From Tissierellaceae bacterium (GTDB lineage Bacteria > Bacillota > Clostridia > Tissierellales > Tissierellaceae): a stretch of 36,412 nt of DNA. Below are positions 23,670 through 32,910 of this stretch, piece by piece. Both the position numbers and the translations under genes were made by a program. The notes under the pieces are model-generated. The model saw nothing but the letters and a program-made list of their open reading frames with translations, searched no databases and was not told the DNA's origin. The stretch spans positions 1-36,412 of the forward strand of contig JARICQ010000072.1 in the NCBI GenBank assembly GCA_029264075.1, in the 5' to 3' direction. Numbering within the stretch: position 1 is the stretch's first letter; every line of letters begins with the position of its first letter.

Positions 23670-24263
23670 TCAGTCCCTTCTACTAGGGCTAGCTTCTCCA
23701 AATACTATATTGCCATCGTCTATGGACTCTACTATGGCTAGGGACTCAAGCTTAACCCCTATGGACCTTATTTCATCTCCACCTTTTTGGAAGCCCTTTT
23801 CTATTACTATACCTATGCCAGAAAGATTGCATTTAGCCATATCCAATATATCTATAAGACCCCTAGCTGCCTTTCCCTTTGCCAAAAAGTCGTCTACTAT
23901 AAGTATGTTTTCACCCTCATTTAAATACTTTTTAGACACTCTTATAGTATAGGTTTTGCCCTTTGTATAAGAGTAAACATCACTCTCATATGTATCCTTG
24001 TCTAGATTCTTTGATTCTGTTTTCTTTGCAAATACCACAGGAACATTGAAGTACTGAGCTGCTATGACAGCTATGGCTATTCCGGAAGCTTCAATGGTCA
24101 GTATCTTATCTATCCTTACGCCTTCAAATCTTGATTTAAATTCTTTGCCTATGGCATTTAAAAGGTCTATGTCTATCTGGTGATTTAAAAAGCTGTCTAC
24201 CTTGATTACATTACCTGGCTTTACATCCCCATCTTTTATCATTCTATTTTTTAATAATTCCAT
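23670..24263 (-). CDS. xpt: Xanthine phosphoribosyltransferase
   Basis: Purine salvage enzyme converting xanthine and PRPP to XMP. Numbering from the chosen start: VDSFLNHQID (22-31), TIEASGIAIA (56-65), PRPP loop LIVDDFLAKGKAA (121-133), GIGIVIEKGFQKGGDEI, all close to Bacillus Xpt; 197 residues is the normal size. The frame stays open 37 codons further upstream, but that extension overlaps the preceding gene and lacks similarity, while GGAGAG lies just before this ATG. It follows the oxidoreductase gene by 68 bases. No purine riboswitch is visible in that gap. Confidence 0.94.
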   Translation of the reverse strand: MELLKNRMIKDGDVKPGNVIKVDSFLNHQIDIDLLNAIGKEFKSRFEGVRIDKILTIEASGIAIAVIAAQYFNVPVVFAKKTESKNLDKDTYESDVYSYTKGKTYTIRVSKKYLNEGENILIVDDFLAKGKAARGLIDILDMAKCNLSGIGIVIEKGFQKGGDEIRSIGVKLESLAIVESIDDGNIVFGEASPSRRD

Positions 24264-24331
24264 ATAATCTCTCCAATTTATTTTATTATGACAAGTCCTA
24301 AAAAGACTTAAAAGGGATACTAAGATAATCC

Positions 24332-25282
24332 TTAGTTCCCCAGTATCTCCTCTATTATCACATGAGTCTTGCAACCCTCTTTAAAATCAATAATATCAGC
24401 CTCTTTTCCCTCTATAGCTCTTAAGAAATTGTCAAATAAATTTACTAGAGAATCTATCTCCTCTAGTTCTATTTTTTTAGGTGTTTCATCCTTTTTAGAG
24501 AAATATAGGTCATTCCAATTTCTAAGGCTAATAGTTCCATTTGAGCCAATTATATTAAATTCAAGTTTTTCTTTCATTCCAATATCAGAAATACAGTTGA
24601 TTAGTACTTCTATATCCCTTATATTTGCCTTAGTCAAAAGACTTTTTTCAGCCCTATATGTATCTGTTGGATAATTTACAAAGGATTTAATCCCTTCTAT
24701 ATCTCCAAATAATCTTTGCATCAACTGAATATAATGCGTGACTACCTCCCTAGTAAATCCTCCTTGTTCCCTGGTCACTATCCAAGGATTCTTTTGCCAA
24801 GGTCTAGGCCACTCCCTGAAATATCCATGAAATTCCACTCTTAAAATATGACCTAGAGCATTTTTATCTAAGAGTTCCTTGATTTTTTTATATACACTGC
24901 GGTATATAGTAGGAAAATTCATAGCATATACTATATCTTCGCCGTTTGAAAATTCAGCCATAGTCTCTGCTTCTTCTCTTGAATTGGCCAGTGGTTTTTC
25001 ACACAGAAAATGTTTGTTGGACTTAAATATATCTATAGCATAATAATAGTGAAATTTGGGCGGAACTGCAAGATAAATTATATCTATTTCACCATCATCT
25101 AATAGCTCCTCATAAGAGCTGTAGCCATCTATCCAATATTTTCTAGATATTTCAAGCATCCTATCCATATCCCTGTCATATAATCCCTTGATTTTAACAT
25201 CGGGATGATTCATTGAAGCATTTATTAATCTTTCTGCCATTACCCCAGCACCTATAATTCCTAAACTATACTTTTTTCCCAT
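24332..25282 (-). CDS. Gfo/Idh/MocA-family oxidoreductase, substrate unknown
   Basis: NAD(P)-dependent sugar- or cyclitol-type dehydrogenase fold, 316 residues. N-terminal Rossmann motif GIIGAGVMAERL (8-19), then YDRDMDRM after beta-2, and the family-defining EKPLAN (95-100). The C-terminal alpha/beta domain contains REVVTHYIQLMQRLFGD. I cannot name the substrate. It is first in a unit with xpt, but no functional link between the two is evident. Upstream 25283-25449 is an AT-rich divergent region with moxR. Confidence 0.85.
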   Translation of the reverse strand: MGKKYSLGIIGAGVMAERLINASMNHPDVKIKGLYDRDMDRMLEISRKYWIDGYSSYEELLDDGEIDIIYLAVPPKFHYYYAIDIFKSNKHFLCEKPLANSREEAETMAEFSNGEDIVYAMNFPTIYRSVYKKIKELLDKNALGHILRVEFHGYFREWPRPWQKNPWIVTREQGGFTREVVTHYIQLMQRLFGDIEGIKSFVNYPTDTYRAEKSLLTKANIRDIEVLINCISDIGMKEKLEFNIIGSNGTISLRNWNDLYFSKKDETPKKIELEEIDSLVNLFDNFLRAIEGKEADIIDFKEGCKTHVIIEEILGN

Positions 25283-25449
25283 CTTTCACCCTTCTTTCTA
25301 TTTAGACTAACGAAATATAACTCTAATTGTAACACATAGATGAAGTTTTTAAAATGAATATTTTAAATAATCTCGATTATATATATTTATCCTGCATAAG
25401 CTGGTAAAATTTGTGGTATAAATTAAGATGAAAGGCCAGGGGATAATAA

Positions 25450-26397
25450 ATGGATAATACAAATGCAATAAAATTGTTAAATAATCTTAAAAAAGCAATA
25501 ATAGGCAAGGACCAAGTACTAGAGATGCTAATCATCTGTCTAATATCAAGAGGTCATCTACTTATTGAAGATGTTCCGGGTGTAGGAAAGACAACTCTTG
25601 TGAAGGCATTGGCAAAGAGCATAGGCCTAAGCTACAAGAGAGTTCAGTTTACATCCGATTTGATGCCTTCAGATATCATTGGAGTAAGTGTATACGACAA
25701 AGAAAGCAGCTCTTTTATCTTTAAAAAAGGTCCCATATTCAATCAAATATTTCTTGCAGATGAAATAAATAGGGCATCGCCTAAAACCCAATCTAGCCTT
25801 CTCCAAGCTATGGCTGAGGGTGAAATTTCTACAGATGAAGGCCACTATATTTTAAAAGGGCCATTTATGGTGCTTGCAACTCAGAACCCTCTTGAATATC
25901 AGGGTACATTTCCACTTCCCGAAGCTCAGCTAGATAGGTTTTTGATGCGCCTATCCCTAGGCTACCCTGAAAAAGAAGACGAAATAGCCATACTAGAAAA
26001 TTACAAGAGTATAAGAAAACTTGAAAATATTGAGGCAGTTTTATCCAGAGAAGATATACTAGCCATGCAAGACCAGACAGATAATTTGACAGTGAAAAAA
26101 GCTATAATAGATTATATTGTAAACATATCAAATTCGACTAGAAACAACAAGGACTTGATCCTAGGAGCAAGCCCCAGAGCCTCTATAGATCTGTTAAGAG
26201 CTGCAAAGGCCCATGCCTATATAAGAGGTCGCGACTATGTGATTCCCGATGATGTAAAAAAAATAGTTCCAGCTGTCCTGTCACATAGACTTATGCTATC
26301 ATCTGAGGCTAGAATCGAGAGAAAAAATATAGCTGATATATTGAATGCTATATTGAAAGGAATATATGTGCCGGTGATTTCAGATGAAGAACAATAG
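25450..26397 (+). CDS. MoxR-family AAA+ ATPase
   Basis: Chaperone-like ATPase, 315 residues. Walker A PGVGKTTL (43-50), Walker B FLADEINR (101-108), then ATQNPLEYQGTFPLPEAQLDRF, the MoxR sensor/arginine region, and a C-terminal lid. MoxR proteins act with DUF58 and von Willebrand-type partners, often in cell-envelope or maturation functions. It overlaps the DUF58 gene by 14 bases, so the two are translationally coupled. A possible extended -10 (GGTATAAAT, about 25413-25421) lies upstream. Confidence 0.92.
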   Translation: MDNTNAIKLLNNLKKAIIGKDQVLEMLIICLISRGHLLIEDVPGVGKTTLVKALAKSIGLSYKRVQFTSDLMPSDIIGVSVYDKESSSFIFKKGPIFNQIFLADEINRASPKTQSSLLQAMAEGEISTDEGHYILKGPFMVLATQNPLEYQGTFPLPEAQLDRFLMRLSLGYPEKEDEIAILENYKSIRKLENIEAVLSREDILAMQDQTDNLTVKKAIIDYIVNISNSTRNNKDLILGASPRASIDLLRAAKAHAYIRGRDYVIPDDVKKIVPAVLSHRLMLSSEARIERKNIADILNAILKGIYVPVISDEEQ

Positions 26398-27589
26398 AGT
26401 TTTAGCCTTATTTCTTTTTCTTTTAACTCTTATGTCTACAATACTTGTAGGCGGGACTCTTCCTTATTTTATTTTTTATATACTAATACTAGCCATATCA
26501 ATTCCCTTAATTCAAAGCCTAATCTCTATCAGGAGTTTAGAGGCTCGTATTATAGTGCCCGAAGCTTCCCTTTATAGCGATGATAAGATAGACCTAAATT
26601 ACAAAATAAGCAACACTGGATTTTTCTCAATACCCTATCTTGAAATTGAAGATGAAATCTCCAAAAAACTTACTAAAAAAGATCCCAAAAAAACAATTAT
26701 ATCATTAGAAAAGGCTGAGAGTTATCGGGAAAATAAAACCATATATCTAAATAGAAGGGGCTACTATGAGTTGGTATCCATCAAGGTCCGTGTTAGAGAT
26801 GTCTTTGGCCTGTATTCTTTTAATAAAACCTTGTCCAGTTCTTCTTCACTCCTAGTCTATCCACGCCCTATAGAAATAAATAACTTTAAAATAATATCCA
26901 GCCAAGTATCAGGAGAGCTTTTGGTAGATGAGTCTACCTCTAAGGATAAGACTAGCATCGAGTCTTTTAGAAACTATGTTTCAGGAGATTCTATTAAATC
27001 TATCCATTGGAAATTAAGCGGAAAATTTGACCAGTTGATAATTAAAGAATATGAAAACAGCGGAGACACAAACACCCTCCTACTAGTAGATAATTCAAAG
27101 GAGAATTTTTCAAATGATCTGGATAGAAGAACTGAAGATAAATCGGTTGATATCGCCCTTAGCATTATAGACTATTGCCTCAGAGAAAACATCCCAACCA
27201 CTTTAAAAACTCAAAGAGAAGATTCTCCTATGACTTTACAGGGTCAAGAAGAAGGAGATTTAAAATCATTTTTAGAGCTATTGGCAAAATTGCAAGCAGA
27301 CGGAACTTACAGCTTTAAATCCTTTGTAGATAGCCAGGTAGAGAAGAGTAGAAAAGACACCACCCTTATCTTGATATCCAATTCCCTTGATAGAGAGATA
27401 GCCTCTAGGATCTTGGATATCAAAATGAAGGGACTTAATATTATCTCTATCTTTGTTACAGATATTGAAAATAGTTTTAGAAGGATTGATGTGGATTTAG
27501 AAGTAAGACTTCACCAGGAGGGAATCCCGCTCTATATAATTGACTACAAGGACAGTGTAAAAAATATACTGGAGGGCTATCATGAATAA
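26384..27589 (+). CDS. DUF58-domain membrane-anchored protein
   Basis: 401 residues. Two hydrophobic segments (about 6-23 and 27-48) anchor the N-terminus, followed by a beta-rich extracytoplasmic-type segment. The DUF58 motif SGDSIKSIHWK (200-210) comes next, then KFDQLIIKEYE and a Rossmann-like vWA-type end (TLLLVDNS, DTTLILISNS). It overlaps moxR by 14 bases and the transglutaminase gene by 8. This trio is conserved in many bacteria; the exact role of DUF58 is not established. Confidence 0.9.
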   Translation: MKNNRVLALFLFLLTLMSTILVGGTLPYFIFYILILAISIPLIQSLISIRSLEARIIVPEASLYSDDKIDLNYKISNTGFFSIPYLEIEDEISKKLTKKDPKKTIISLEKAESYRENKTIYLNRRGYYELVSIKVRVRDVFGLYSFNKTLSSSSSLLVYPRPIEINNFKIISSQVSGELLVDESTSKDKTSIESFRNYVSGDSIKSIHWKLSGKFDQLIIKEYENSGDTNTLLLVDNSKENFSNDLDRRTEDKSVDIALSIIDYCLRENIPTTLKTQREDSPMTLQGQEEGDLKSFLELLAKLQADGTYSFKSFVDSQVEKSRKDTTLILISNSLDREIASRILDIKMKGLNIISIFVTDIENSFRRIDVDLEVRLHQEGIPLYIIDYKDSVKNILEGYHE

Positions 27590-29849
27590 GGATGGAAGAT
27601 ATCTATTTAATCTCATATATTTTGTATTTGTATTTACTTTAACTACTCTTATAGGAAATATAATATCACTTGATATAAATATATTTTATCAGGTATTGAT
27701 AGTCCTTATATTTATATTTTTTATCAAATTTTCCATATACAAGCCCTTCTTATTTCCCTTGATCATACTTTTAAGCTCCATAGTCTCATTCATATTAAAT
27801 AGATATATTAGTTTTTTACCTGGTCTTTTTAATAGACTAGGATATCTATTTGAGAATATAATTCAAAATCTCAGAGGAAGACAAGAGGTCTTTGAGGAGA
27901 ATATTATTTTGTTTTGGCTTATCATTTTATTTATAGTATCTATATTTACATGCTTCTTTATATTTAAAAAGAAAAAACCTTGGCTATTGTTCTTTACTTA
28001 TATGCCTGTATTTTCCTATTATTGGTATACTTTCTATAATGAAGCCTTGTTTTTTATGGCCATATTTCTAATCTCCTTTATAGGACTTGTTGGACTCAAT
28101 TCATATGCGCGCGAGAGTAGAAGACTCTCATCTTCTCCTGACTATGAACTAAAGAATATTTATCCAAACTGGAGAAAAACTATTATCAGCTACGCCTTTA
28201 TCATAGTTGTAATAGCTGGTCTTATACCTAAAAATAGTGACTATATATCCTGGCCCTGGCTTAGTAGAAGGGTCACTTCAGCCTTCCCTATTGTAGAAGA
28301 ATTTCGGGCCTCTGAAAAAAATAGCAGGAGGAGCGGCGAGGCCAGTTTGTTCGACTTTTCAAATACTGGATTCATGGGTGAAAACTCTAGACTTGGGGGA
28401 CCTGTAGAATTAAGTGATAAAAAAGTGATGACAGTCCTAAGTCCAAGATCAATATATTTAAGGGGAAATGTCTTGGAGGAATATAGTGGCTTTAATTGGA
28501 TGACTGATGAAAATTCCTATGAGTCCTACAATCTCAAGGATGATTTTAGTCGACTGACTACAGATGAGAGATTGCTTTACTACAGGCAGGAAGAGATCAC
28601 CATCACAAATGAACTCTTTTCTTCTACTACTATATTTTCTCCCTATAGGCCCTACAAGGTTTTTTCCAATGATTCCTACCCCCTCCTTGTAGATAGAAAT
28701 CATGCTATAAAGGCCCCAGATGGAGTCTACAAGGATGAAAACTATCTTGTTCGTCTTCAAAGTCCACTGGCTTATGGAATCCTTAAGTCAAAGGGCATAG
28801 ATATGAAAAAGTCAGACCTTGAAAATTTAAATCTCTACCTGGCCCTGCCAGATAATATAAGCCAGAGAACTAGAGATCTCACTAGGGAGATAGTGTCTGA
28901 AAGTGAAACTGACTTTGATAAGGCTGTGACTATCGAAAACTTTCTACGAACAAATTTTCCCTACAATTTGCAGGTAGAGGAAATTCCAGATGGTTGGGAG
29001 TTTGTAGACTACTTTCTATTTGAGGGTGGAGAAGGCTACTGTACCTACTATGCAAGTGCAATGGCTATCATGCTTAGGATAGAGGGTATTCCGACAAGGT
29101 ATATAGAAGGATATTTAGTCAAGGACAGAATAGATGAAGGAAAATATGAGGTCAGGCAAAGAAATGCCCACGCCTGGGTAGAGGCTTATATAGAGCCGGT
29201 AGGATGGATGACCTTTGAAGCTACGCCAGCATTTGAACTCTCACCCAGATTTGAAAATTATAATTTGGATGAAAGCAGGGATATAGACGGATTTGACAAT
29301 AGTGATATAGCCCTTGAAGATTTTCAAAATCTTGGCAGAGGCCAGGATAACTTAGATGGAGAGATTGAAGATGATCCTGATCTAGCCATGGATGGGGCTC
29401 CTGAAAATGAATCAGAGATAAACTATCAATACACCCTGGCTACAGTCTTAGCTATACTCCTTTTCTTTTTCTTCTTAAATATATCAAGAAAGTTTTGGAA
29501 TATAAGAAAAGAAAAGAAGCTCTTTATGGTACTTTCTAAAGATGAAAAAATAAAATATCTATACAAGGACATCTGCAAGATAATTTCCAAGCTTGGATAT
29601 GAGCAAAAATCTGGTGAGACTCATTTTGAGTATGCAGACAGGGTCAACTACAAGTTCTATGGTTTAGATGGTATAGGAATAAGGAGGGTTACAGAAATAT
29701 TTGTAAGTGCAAAATATAGCGACTCTCCATCTTCAGAGGAGGATTTTAACCTGGTTTTAAATTATAAGCATGAGATGGAAAATAGATTGAAAAATCATCT
29801 AGGTAAATTTAAATACTATTATCTAAAATATATAAGGGCCAGGCTCTAG
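27582..29849 (+). CDS. Membrane transglutaminase-like protein (TgpA type)
   Basis: 755 residues. Residues 1-215 contain about six hydrophobic segments; residues 230-620 are extracytoplasmic with a papain-like transglutaminase core: Cys487 (EGYCTYYASAMAIMLR), His530 (NAHAWVEAYI) and an acidic third residue Glu546 (WMTFEATP) where Asp is common. An acidic linker leads to one more membrane helix (about 625-642) and a cytoplasmic tail of the DUF4129 kind. Last gene of the moxR-DUF58-transglutaminase operon. Such proteins may modify or cleave cell-wall or surface proteins; the substrate is unknown. Confidence 0.9.
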   Translation: MNKDGRYLFNLIYFVFVFTLTTLIGNIISLDINIFYQVLIVLIFIFFIKFSIYKPFLFPLIILLSSIVSFILNRYISFLPGLFNRLGYLFENIIQNLRGRQEVFEENIILFWLIILFIVSIFTCFFIFKKKKPWLLFFTYMPVFSYYWYTFYNEALFFMAIFLISFIGLVGLNSYARESRRLSSSPDYELKNIYPNWRKTIISYAFIIVVIAGLIPKNSDYISWPWLSRRVTSAFPIVEEFRASEKNSRRSGEASLFDFSNTGFMGENSRLGGPVELSDKKVMTVLSPRSIYLRGNVLEEYSGFNWMTDENSYESYNLKDDFSRLTTDERLLYYRQEEITITNELFSSTTIFSPYRPYKVFSNDSYPLLVDRNHAIKAPDGVYKDENYLVRLQSPLAYGILKSKGIDMKKSDLENLNLYLALPDNISQRTRDLTREIVSESETDFDKAVTIENFLRTNFPYNLQVEEIPDGWEFVDYFLFEGGEGYCTYYASAMAIMLRIEGIPTRYIEGYLVKDRIDEGKYEVRQRNAHAWVEAYIEPVGWMTFEATPAFELSPRFENYNLDESRDIDGFDNSDIALEDFQNLGRGQDNLDGEIEDDPDLAMDGAPENESEINYQYTLATVLAILLFFFFLNISRKFWNIRKEKKLFMVLSKDEKIKYLYKDICKIISKLGYEQKSGETHFEYADRVNYKFYGLDGIGIRRVTEIFVSAKYSDSPSSEEDFNLVLNYKHEMENRLKNHLGKFKYYYLKYIRARL

Positions 29850-29865
29850 TTTTAGATATAAAAAC

Positions 29866-29916
29866 AACTCCAAGTAACTAATCTAATTTATATTACTTAG
29901 ACTAGCTGCTTGGAGC
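29866..29916 (-). terminator. Terminator between transglutaminase and aminotransferase genes
   Basis: CTCCAAG (29868-29874) pairs with CTTGGAG (29909-29915), with further inner pairing TCTAA/TTAGA. The minus strand then reads TTGTTTTT, best for ending the aminotransferase transcript; the plus side is less T-rich. Confidence 0.6.
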
Positions 29917-29973
29917 TTTCATATCAATCTTACATCTATTTTCATTTTAAATATCTATATTATTTTAAATCAA

Positions 29974-31104
29974 TTAATCTCTTGCAAAATACTGGTGTAT
30001 GCTGCCCTTTATGTCAGCTCCAAGTGATTTCAATGTAGTGTCTAAGGCCTTTAAGGTGATATAGAGTTTTTCTTCATAGCAATTCTCTCCCATGTGTCCT
30101 ATCCTAAATACCTTGCCATCGAGGTCTTCAAATGCTCCTGCAATCATTATATTGTGTTCATCTAGCATGGTATTATATATATCCTTAAAGGATATTCCTT
30201 CGGGAACTAAGATTGTAGTTACAGTATTTGCATGGCCCTCTATTGGATAAAGTTCAAGTCCTGCACTTATCAGAGAGTATCTGACCATTTCCGCTATTTC
30301 CTTGTGTCTTTTTACATAGTCTCCTTCTTCTAAGAGTATGTCAAAGGCCACATCGTTTCCATAGATATTATTTGAAAGTTGAGTGTATGGAAACAGCTTG
30401 TCCCTATACCAGTTCTTCCAAATAAGCAAATTGGCATAAAAGGATGCTATTGGTGTTTTCCTATTCTCCATAGTCTCCCAAGCTCTCTTGCTTACAGAGA
30501 CAAAGGTAAGACCGGGCGGACTGGAGATACACTTTTGACTTCCAGATATAACTAGGTCTAGTCCCCATTTGTCAACTTCTAGCTCTTCTCCACCCAAGGA
30601 TGAAACGCTATCTACTATAGACAGTATATCGTATTTATTTAAAAGCTCTCCTATCTCTCCCGCTGGATTTGTAAGACCAGATGGGGTTTCACAATGTACA
30701 AAGGTCGCTAGCTTGAAATCATGGTCCTCTTTTAAAAATTCTTCTAATTTTTCCACATCTATGGCCCTTCTATAGTCTCCAGTAAAGAAAACTACTTCTG
30801 CTCCGTAGATCTTAGCAAAGTCTCCAAAGCCTTTTCCATAGATTCCATTGTCAATACAAAGGACCCTGTCACCCTCTTCTATAAGAGAAGCACATGCAGC
30901 CTCAAGACCGAGTATTCCCTCTCCCCCCAATATAAGGACATCTTCTTCAGTATTGTATATTTTTTTCAACTTCTCGCAACTAGCCTTGTAAAACTCGAAA
31001 AAACTTGCATCCAAATCTGGATTAGTGGCTTCTCTTGCCATGGCAGCTCTTACTCTTTCATTTACCTGAGTAGGACCTGGCGTCATGATAAATGGTATCT
31101 TCAT
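29974..31104 (-). CDS. Class V aminotransferase (serine/alanine-glyoxylate type)
   Basis: PLP enzyme of 376 residues. Start MTPGPTQVNERVRAAM is typical of the alanine-glyoxylate / serine-pyruvate group. HCETPSGLTNPAGEI (137-151), the aspartate in SIVDSVSSLGG (162-172) and the PLP lysine Lys191 (SGSQKCISSPPGL) are present. Related enzymes include serine-glyoxylate and ureidoglycine-glyoxylate aminotransferases, so the amino donor cannot be fixed from sequence. Single gene with its own strong promoter and terminator. GGAGGG precedes the ATG. Confidence 0.88.
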   Translation of the reverse strand: MKIPFIMTPGPTQVNERVRAAMAREATNPDLDASFFEFYKASCEKLKKIYNTEEDVLILGGEGILGLEAACASLIEEGDRVLCIDNGIYGKGFGDFAKIYGAEVVFFTGDYRRAIDVEKLEEFLKEDHDFKLATFVHCETPSGLTNPAGEIGELLNKYDILSIVDSVSSLGGEELEVDKWGLDLVISGSQKCISSPPGLTFVSVSKRAWETMENRKTPIASFYANLLIWKNWYRDKLFPYTQLSNNIYGNDVAFDILLEEGDYVKRHKEIAEMVRYSLISAGLELYPIEGHANTVTTILVPEGISFKDIYNTMLDEHNIMIAGAFEDLDGKVFRIGHMGENCYEEKLYITLKALDTTLKSLGADIKGSIHQYFARD

Positions 31105-31128
31105 ATTATCCCTCCACTTTCGTATGGT

Positions 31129-31157
31129 TACACTTTTCTGGTCAATAAGTACACTTT
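31129..31157 (-). promoter_or_regulatory. Two direct TACACTTT repeats 21 bp apart (candidate operator)
   Basis: Forward TACACTTT at 31129-31136 and 31150-31157 (AAAGTGTA on the minus strand), spaced exactly 21 bases, two helical turns. One covers the expected transcription start of the aminotransferase gene, the other the leader. Confidence 0.4.
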
Positions 31158-31158
31158 A

Positions 31159-31186
31159 ATTATATCATCTTTTATAGCTTAGTCAA
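31159..31186 (-). promoter_or_regulatory. Sigma-A-type promoter for the aminotransferase gene
   Basis: Minus strand TTGACT (31186-31181), 16-base spacer, TATAAT (31164-31159), about 55 bases before the start. Confidence 0.7.
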
Positions 31187-31284
31187 ATGATTTTATCCAT
31201 AGATAAACTTTCTTCTAATTTATTTATGATAATATCTCCTTCTAGCATTTATCTTATGTCTCAAAATATCCTTTACTTCTATTG

Positions 31285-31330
31285 AAAAGGCTCAAGAAAA
31301 ACTTAAAATTAAAGCTATCCCTGAGCCCTT
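31285..31330 (-). terminator. Probable terminator of selO
   Basis: Minus strand GGCTCA (31327-31322 side) pairs with TGAGCC at 31294-31289, followed by TTTTC. The large internal part is AT-rich with weak pairing, so strength is uncertain. Confidence 0.5.
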
Positions 31331-31347
31331 CAGATCTTAATATTATA

Positions 31348-32808
31348 TTAAGTTCCACAAAAGGTCCTATAAGCTTTATTTGACTTTGGTGGAAGTTTTG
31401 CATATTTTTCTTGACTCTTTTCATAGCCATAAGGATTTTTCAACTCTTTTAAAAAGTCATTGAAAGGACCATAATCTCCATCCACAGCAGCTTCCAATAC
31501 TTCTTCTACCTTGTAGTTTCTGGGGATTATATATGGATTATTCTCCTTCATTATGCTTTTTATCTTGTCCATAGATAAATCCTGACTCTGGGTCCTATCC
31601 TTCCACCTGCCATGCCAAGCTTTGAAATCTTTACTATCAAATAGCTCCAATAGATCAAATTCATCTAGGCTAAGGGCCACAAAAACATTTGTATAATCGG
31701 CTGTCTTCTCCTTCATGATAGTCAGGAGTTCATCTATTAAATCTAAATCATCTTCCCTAGCTTCTATAAGGCCAAGTTTTCTTCTCATTCCACTTAACCA
31801 ATAGCTCCTACATAAGGGCTCAAATCTATTTAAAGCTTCTTTGGCAATTTCTATAGCCCTGTCCCTATCTTCATCTAGTAGGGGAAGTAGGGTTTCTGCA
31901 AATCTAGTTAGATTCCATTCACCGATACTCGATTGATTTCCATAAGAATATCTTCCCTGCCTATCAATGGAACTAAAGACAGTAGCTGGATCGTATATAT
32001 CCATAAAGGCACATGGCCCATAATCTATGGTTTCACCGCTTATGGTCATATTATCTGTATTCATGACCCCGTGAATAAAGCCCACAAGTTTCCATCTTGC
32101 TATAAGGGAGGCTTGAAGGTCTATTACTCTTTCAAGCAAGGAGAGATAGGGATTGGCATCATTTTGTATCTCCCCAAAATGCCTCTCAATCGAGTAATCA
32201 GAGAGCTCTTTTAAATCATCAAGGCTTCCCCAAGCTGAAGCATATTGAAATGTTCCAAATCTAATGTGACTGGCCGAAACCCTAGTTAGTATTGCACCTT
32301 TTAAGGGTTTTTCTCTATATACCTTGTCTCCCGTTTCCACTAGGGCTAAACTTCTACTTGAAGGTATTCCTAGATAGTGCATGGCCTCGCTTATCAAGTA
32401 TTCCCTAAGCATAGGTCCCAAAGCTGCACGCCCATCTCCCCCGCGTGAATATGGAGTCCTACCTGAGCCCTTAAGTTGAATGTCCACCCTACTTCCATCT
32501 GGCCTTATCTGCTCTCCTAGAAGGAGAGCCCTGCCATCCCCTAGCATGGTAAAATGTCCAAATTGATGACCACCATAGGCTTGTGCAAGCAGGGACATCC
32601 CTTCAGCTTTTCTATTTCCAGCCAATATTTCTATGTTTTCTTCTTTTTTTAACTCATCTGGGTCTAGACCTAGTTCCCAGGAGAGAGATTCGTTCAAGAG
32701 CCTTAGTTTTGGAGAGCTAACTGGATTAACTTCTACTAATCTGTAAAATATATCTGAAAGTCTACTATAACTATTATCTAAATTCCATCCAAGCTTTTTA
32801 CTCTTCAT
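31348..32808 (-). CDS. selO: SelO/YdiU family protein adenylyltransferase (AMPylator pseudokinase)
   Basis: Inverted-ATP kinase fold that transfers AMP to Ser/Thr/Tyr of target proteins, linked to redox stress. 486 residues, full length. GGHQFGHFTMLGDGRA (79-94), Lys113 in IQLKGSGRTPYSRGGDGRA, FIHGVMNTDNM with Asp252-Asn253, and Asp262 (IDYGP) line the active site; these positions agree with the residues I recall as essential in Pseudomonas SelO. The C-terminus is TFCGT, so a plain Cys (TGT codon) stands where eukaryotic SelO has selenocysteine. Single-gene unit. Confidence 0.95.
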   Translation of the reverse strand: MKSKKLGWNLDNSYSRLSDIFYRLVEVNPVSSPKLRLLNESLSWELGLDPDELKKEENIEILAGNRKAEGMSLLAQAYGGHQFGHFTMLGDGRALLLGEQIRPDGSRVDIQLKGSGRTPYSRGGDGRAALGPMLREYLISEAMHYLGIPSSRSLALVETGDKVYREKPLKGAILTRVSASHIRFGTFQYASAWGSLDDLKELSDYSIERHFGEIQNDANPYLSLLERVIDLQASLIARWKLVGFIHGVMNTDNMTISGETIDYGPCAFMDIYDPATVFSSIDRQGRYSYGNQSSIGEWNLTRFAETLLPLLDEDRDRAIEIAKEALNRFEPLCRSYWLSGMRRKLGLIEAREDDLDLIDELLTIMKEKTADYTNVFVALSLDEFDLLELFDSKDFKAWHGRWKDRTQSQDLSMDKIKSIMKENNPYIIPRNYKVEEVLEAAVDGDYGPFNDFLKELKNPYGYEKSQEKYAKLPPKSNKAYRTFCGT

Positions 32809-32910
32809 AAAAATTTCCCCTTTAAGTCAAAATTTCATTTATCCTTACTTAAAATTTATACCCATTCTAATCTTTATTCTCTCACACTTTAAAGAATATC
32901 TTTTATAGCC

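Noticed and set aside
24264..24331. Purine riboswitch before xpt
   Set aside because: The gap is 68 bases and shows only short local hairpins; the three-helix purine aptamer core is not visible.
24264..24374. 37-codon N-terminal extension of xpt
   Set aside because: Overlaps the 3' end of the oxidoreductase gene and has no family similarity; the ATG at 24263 has its own ribosome site.
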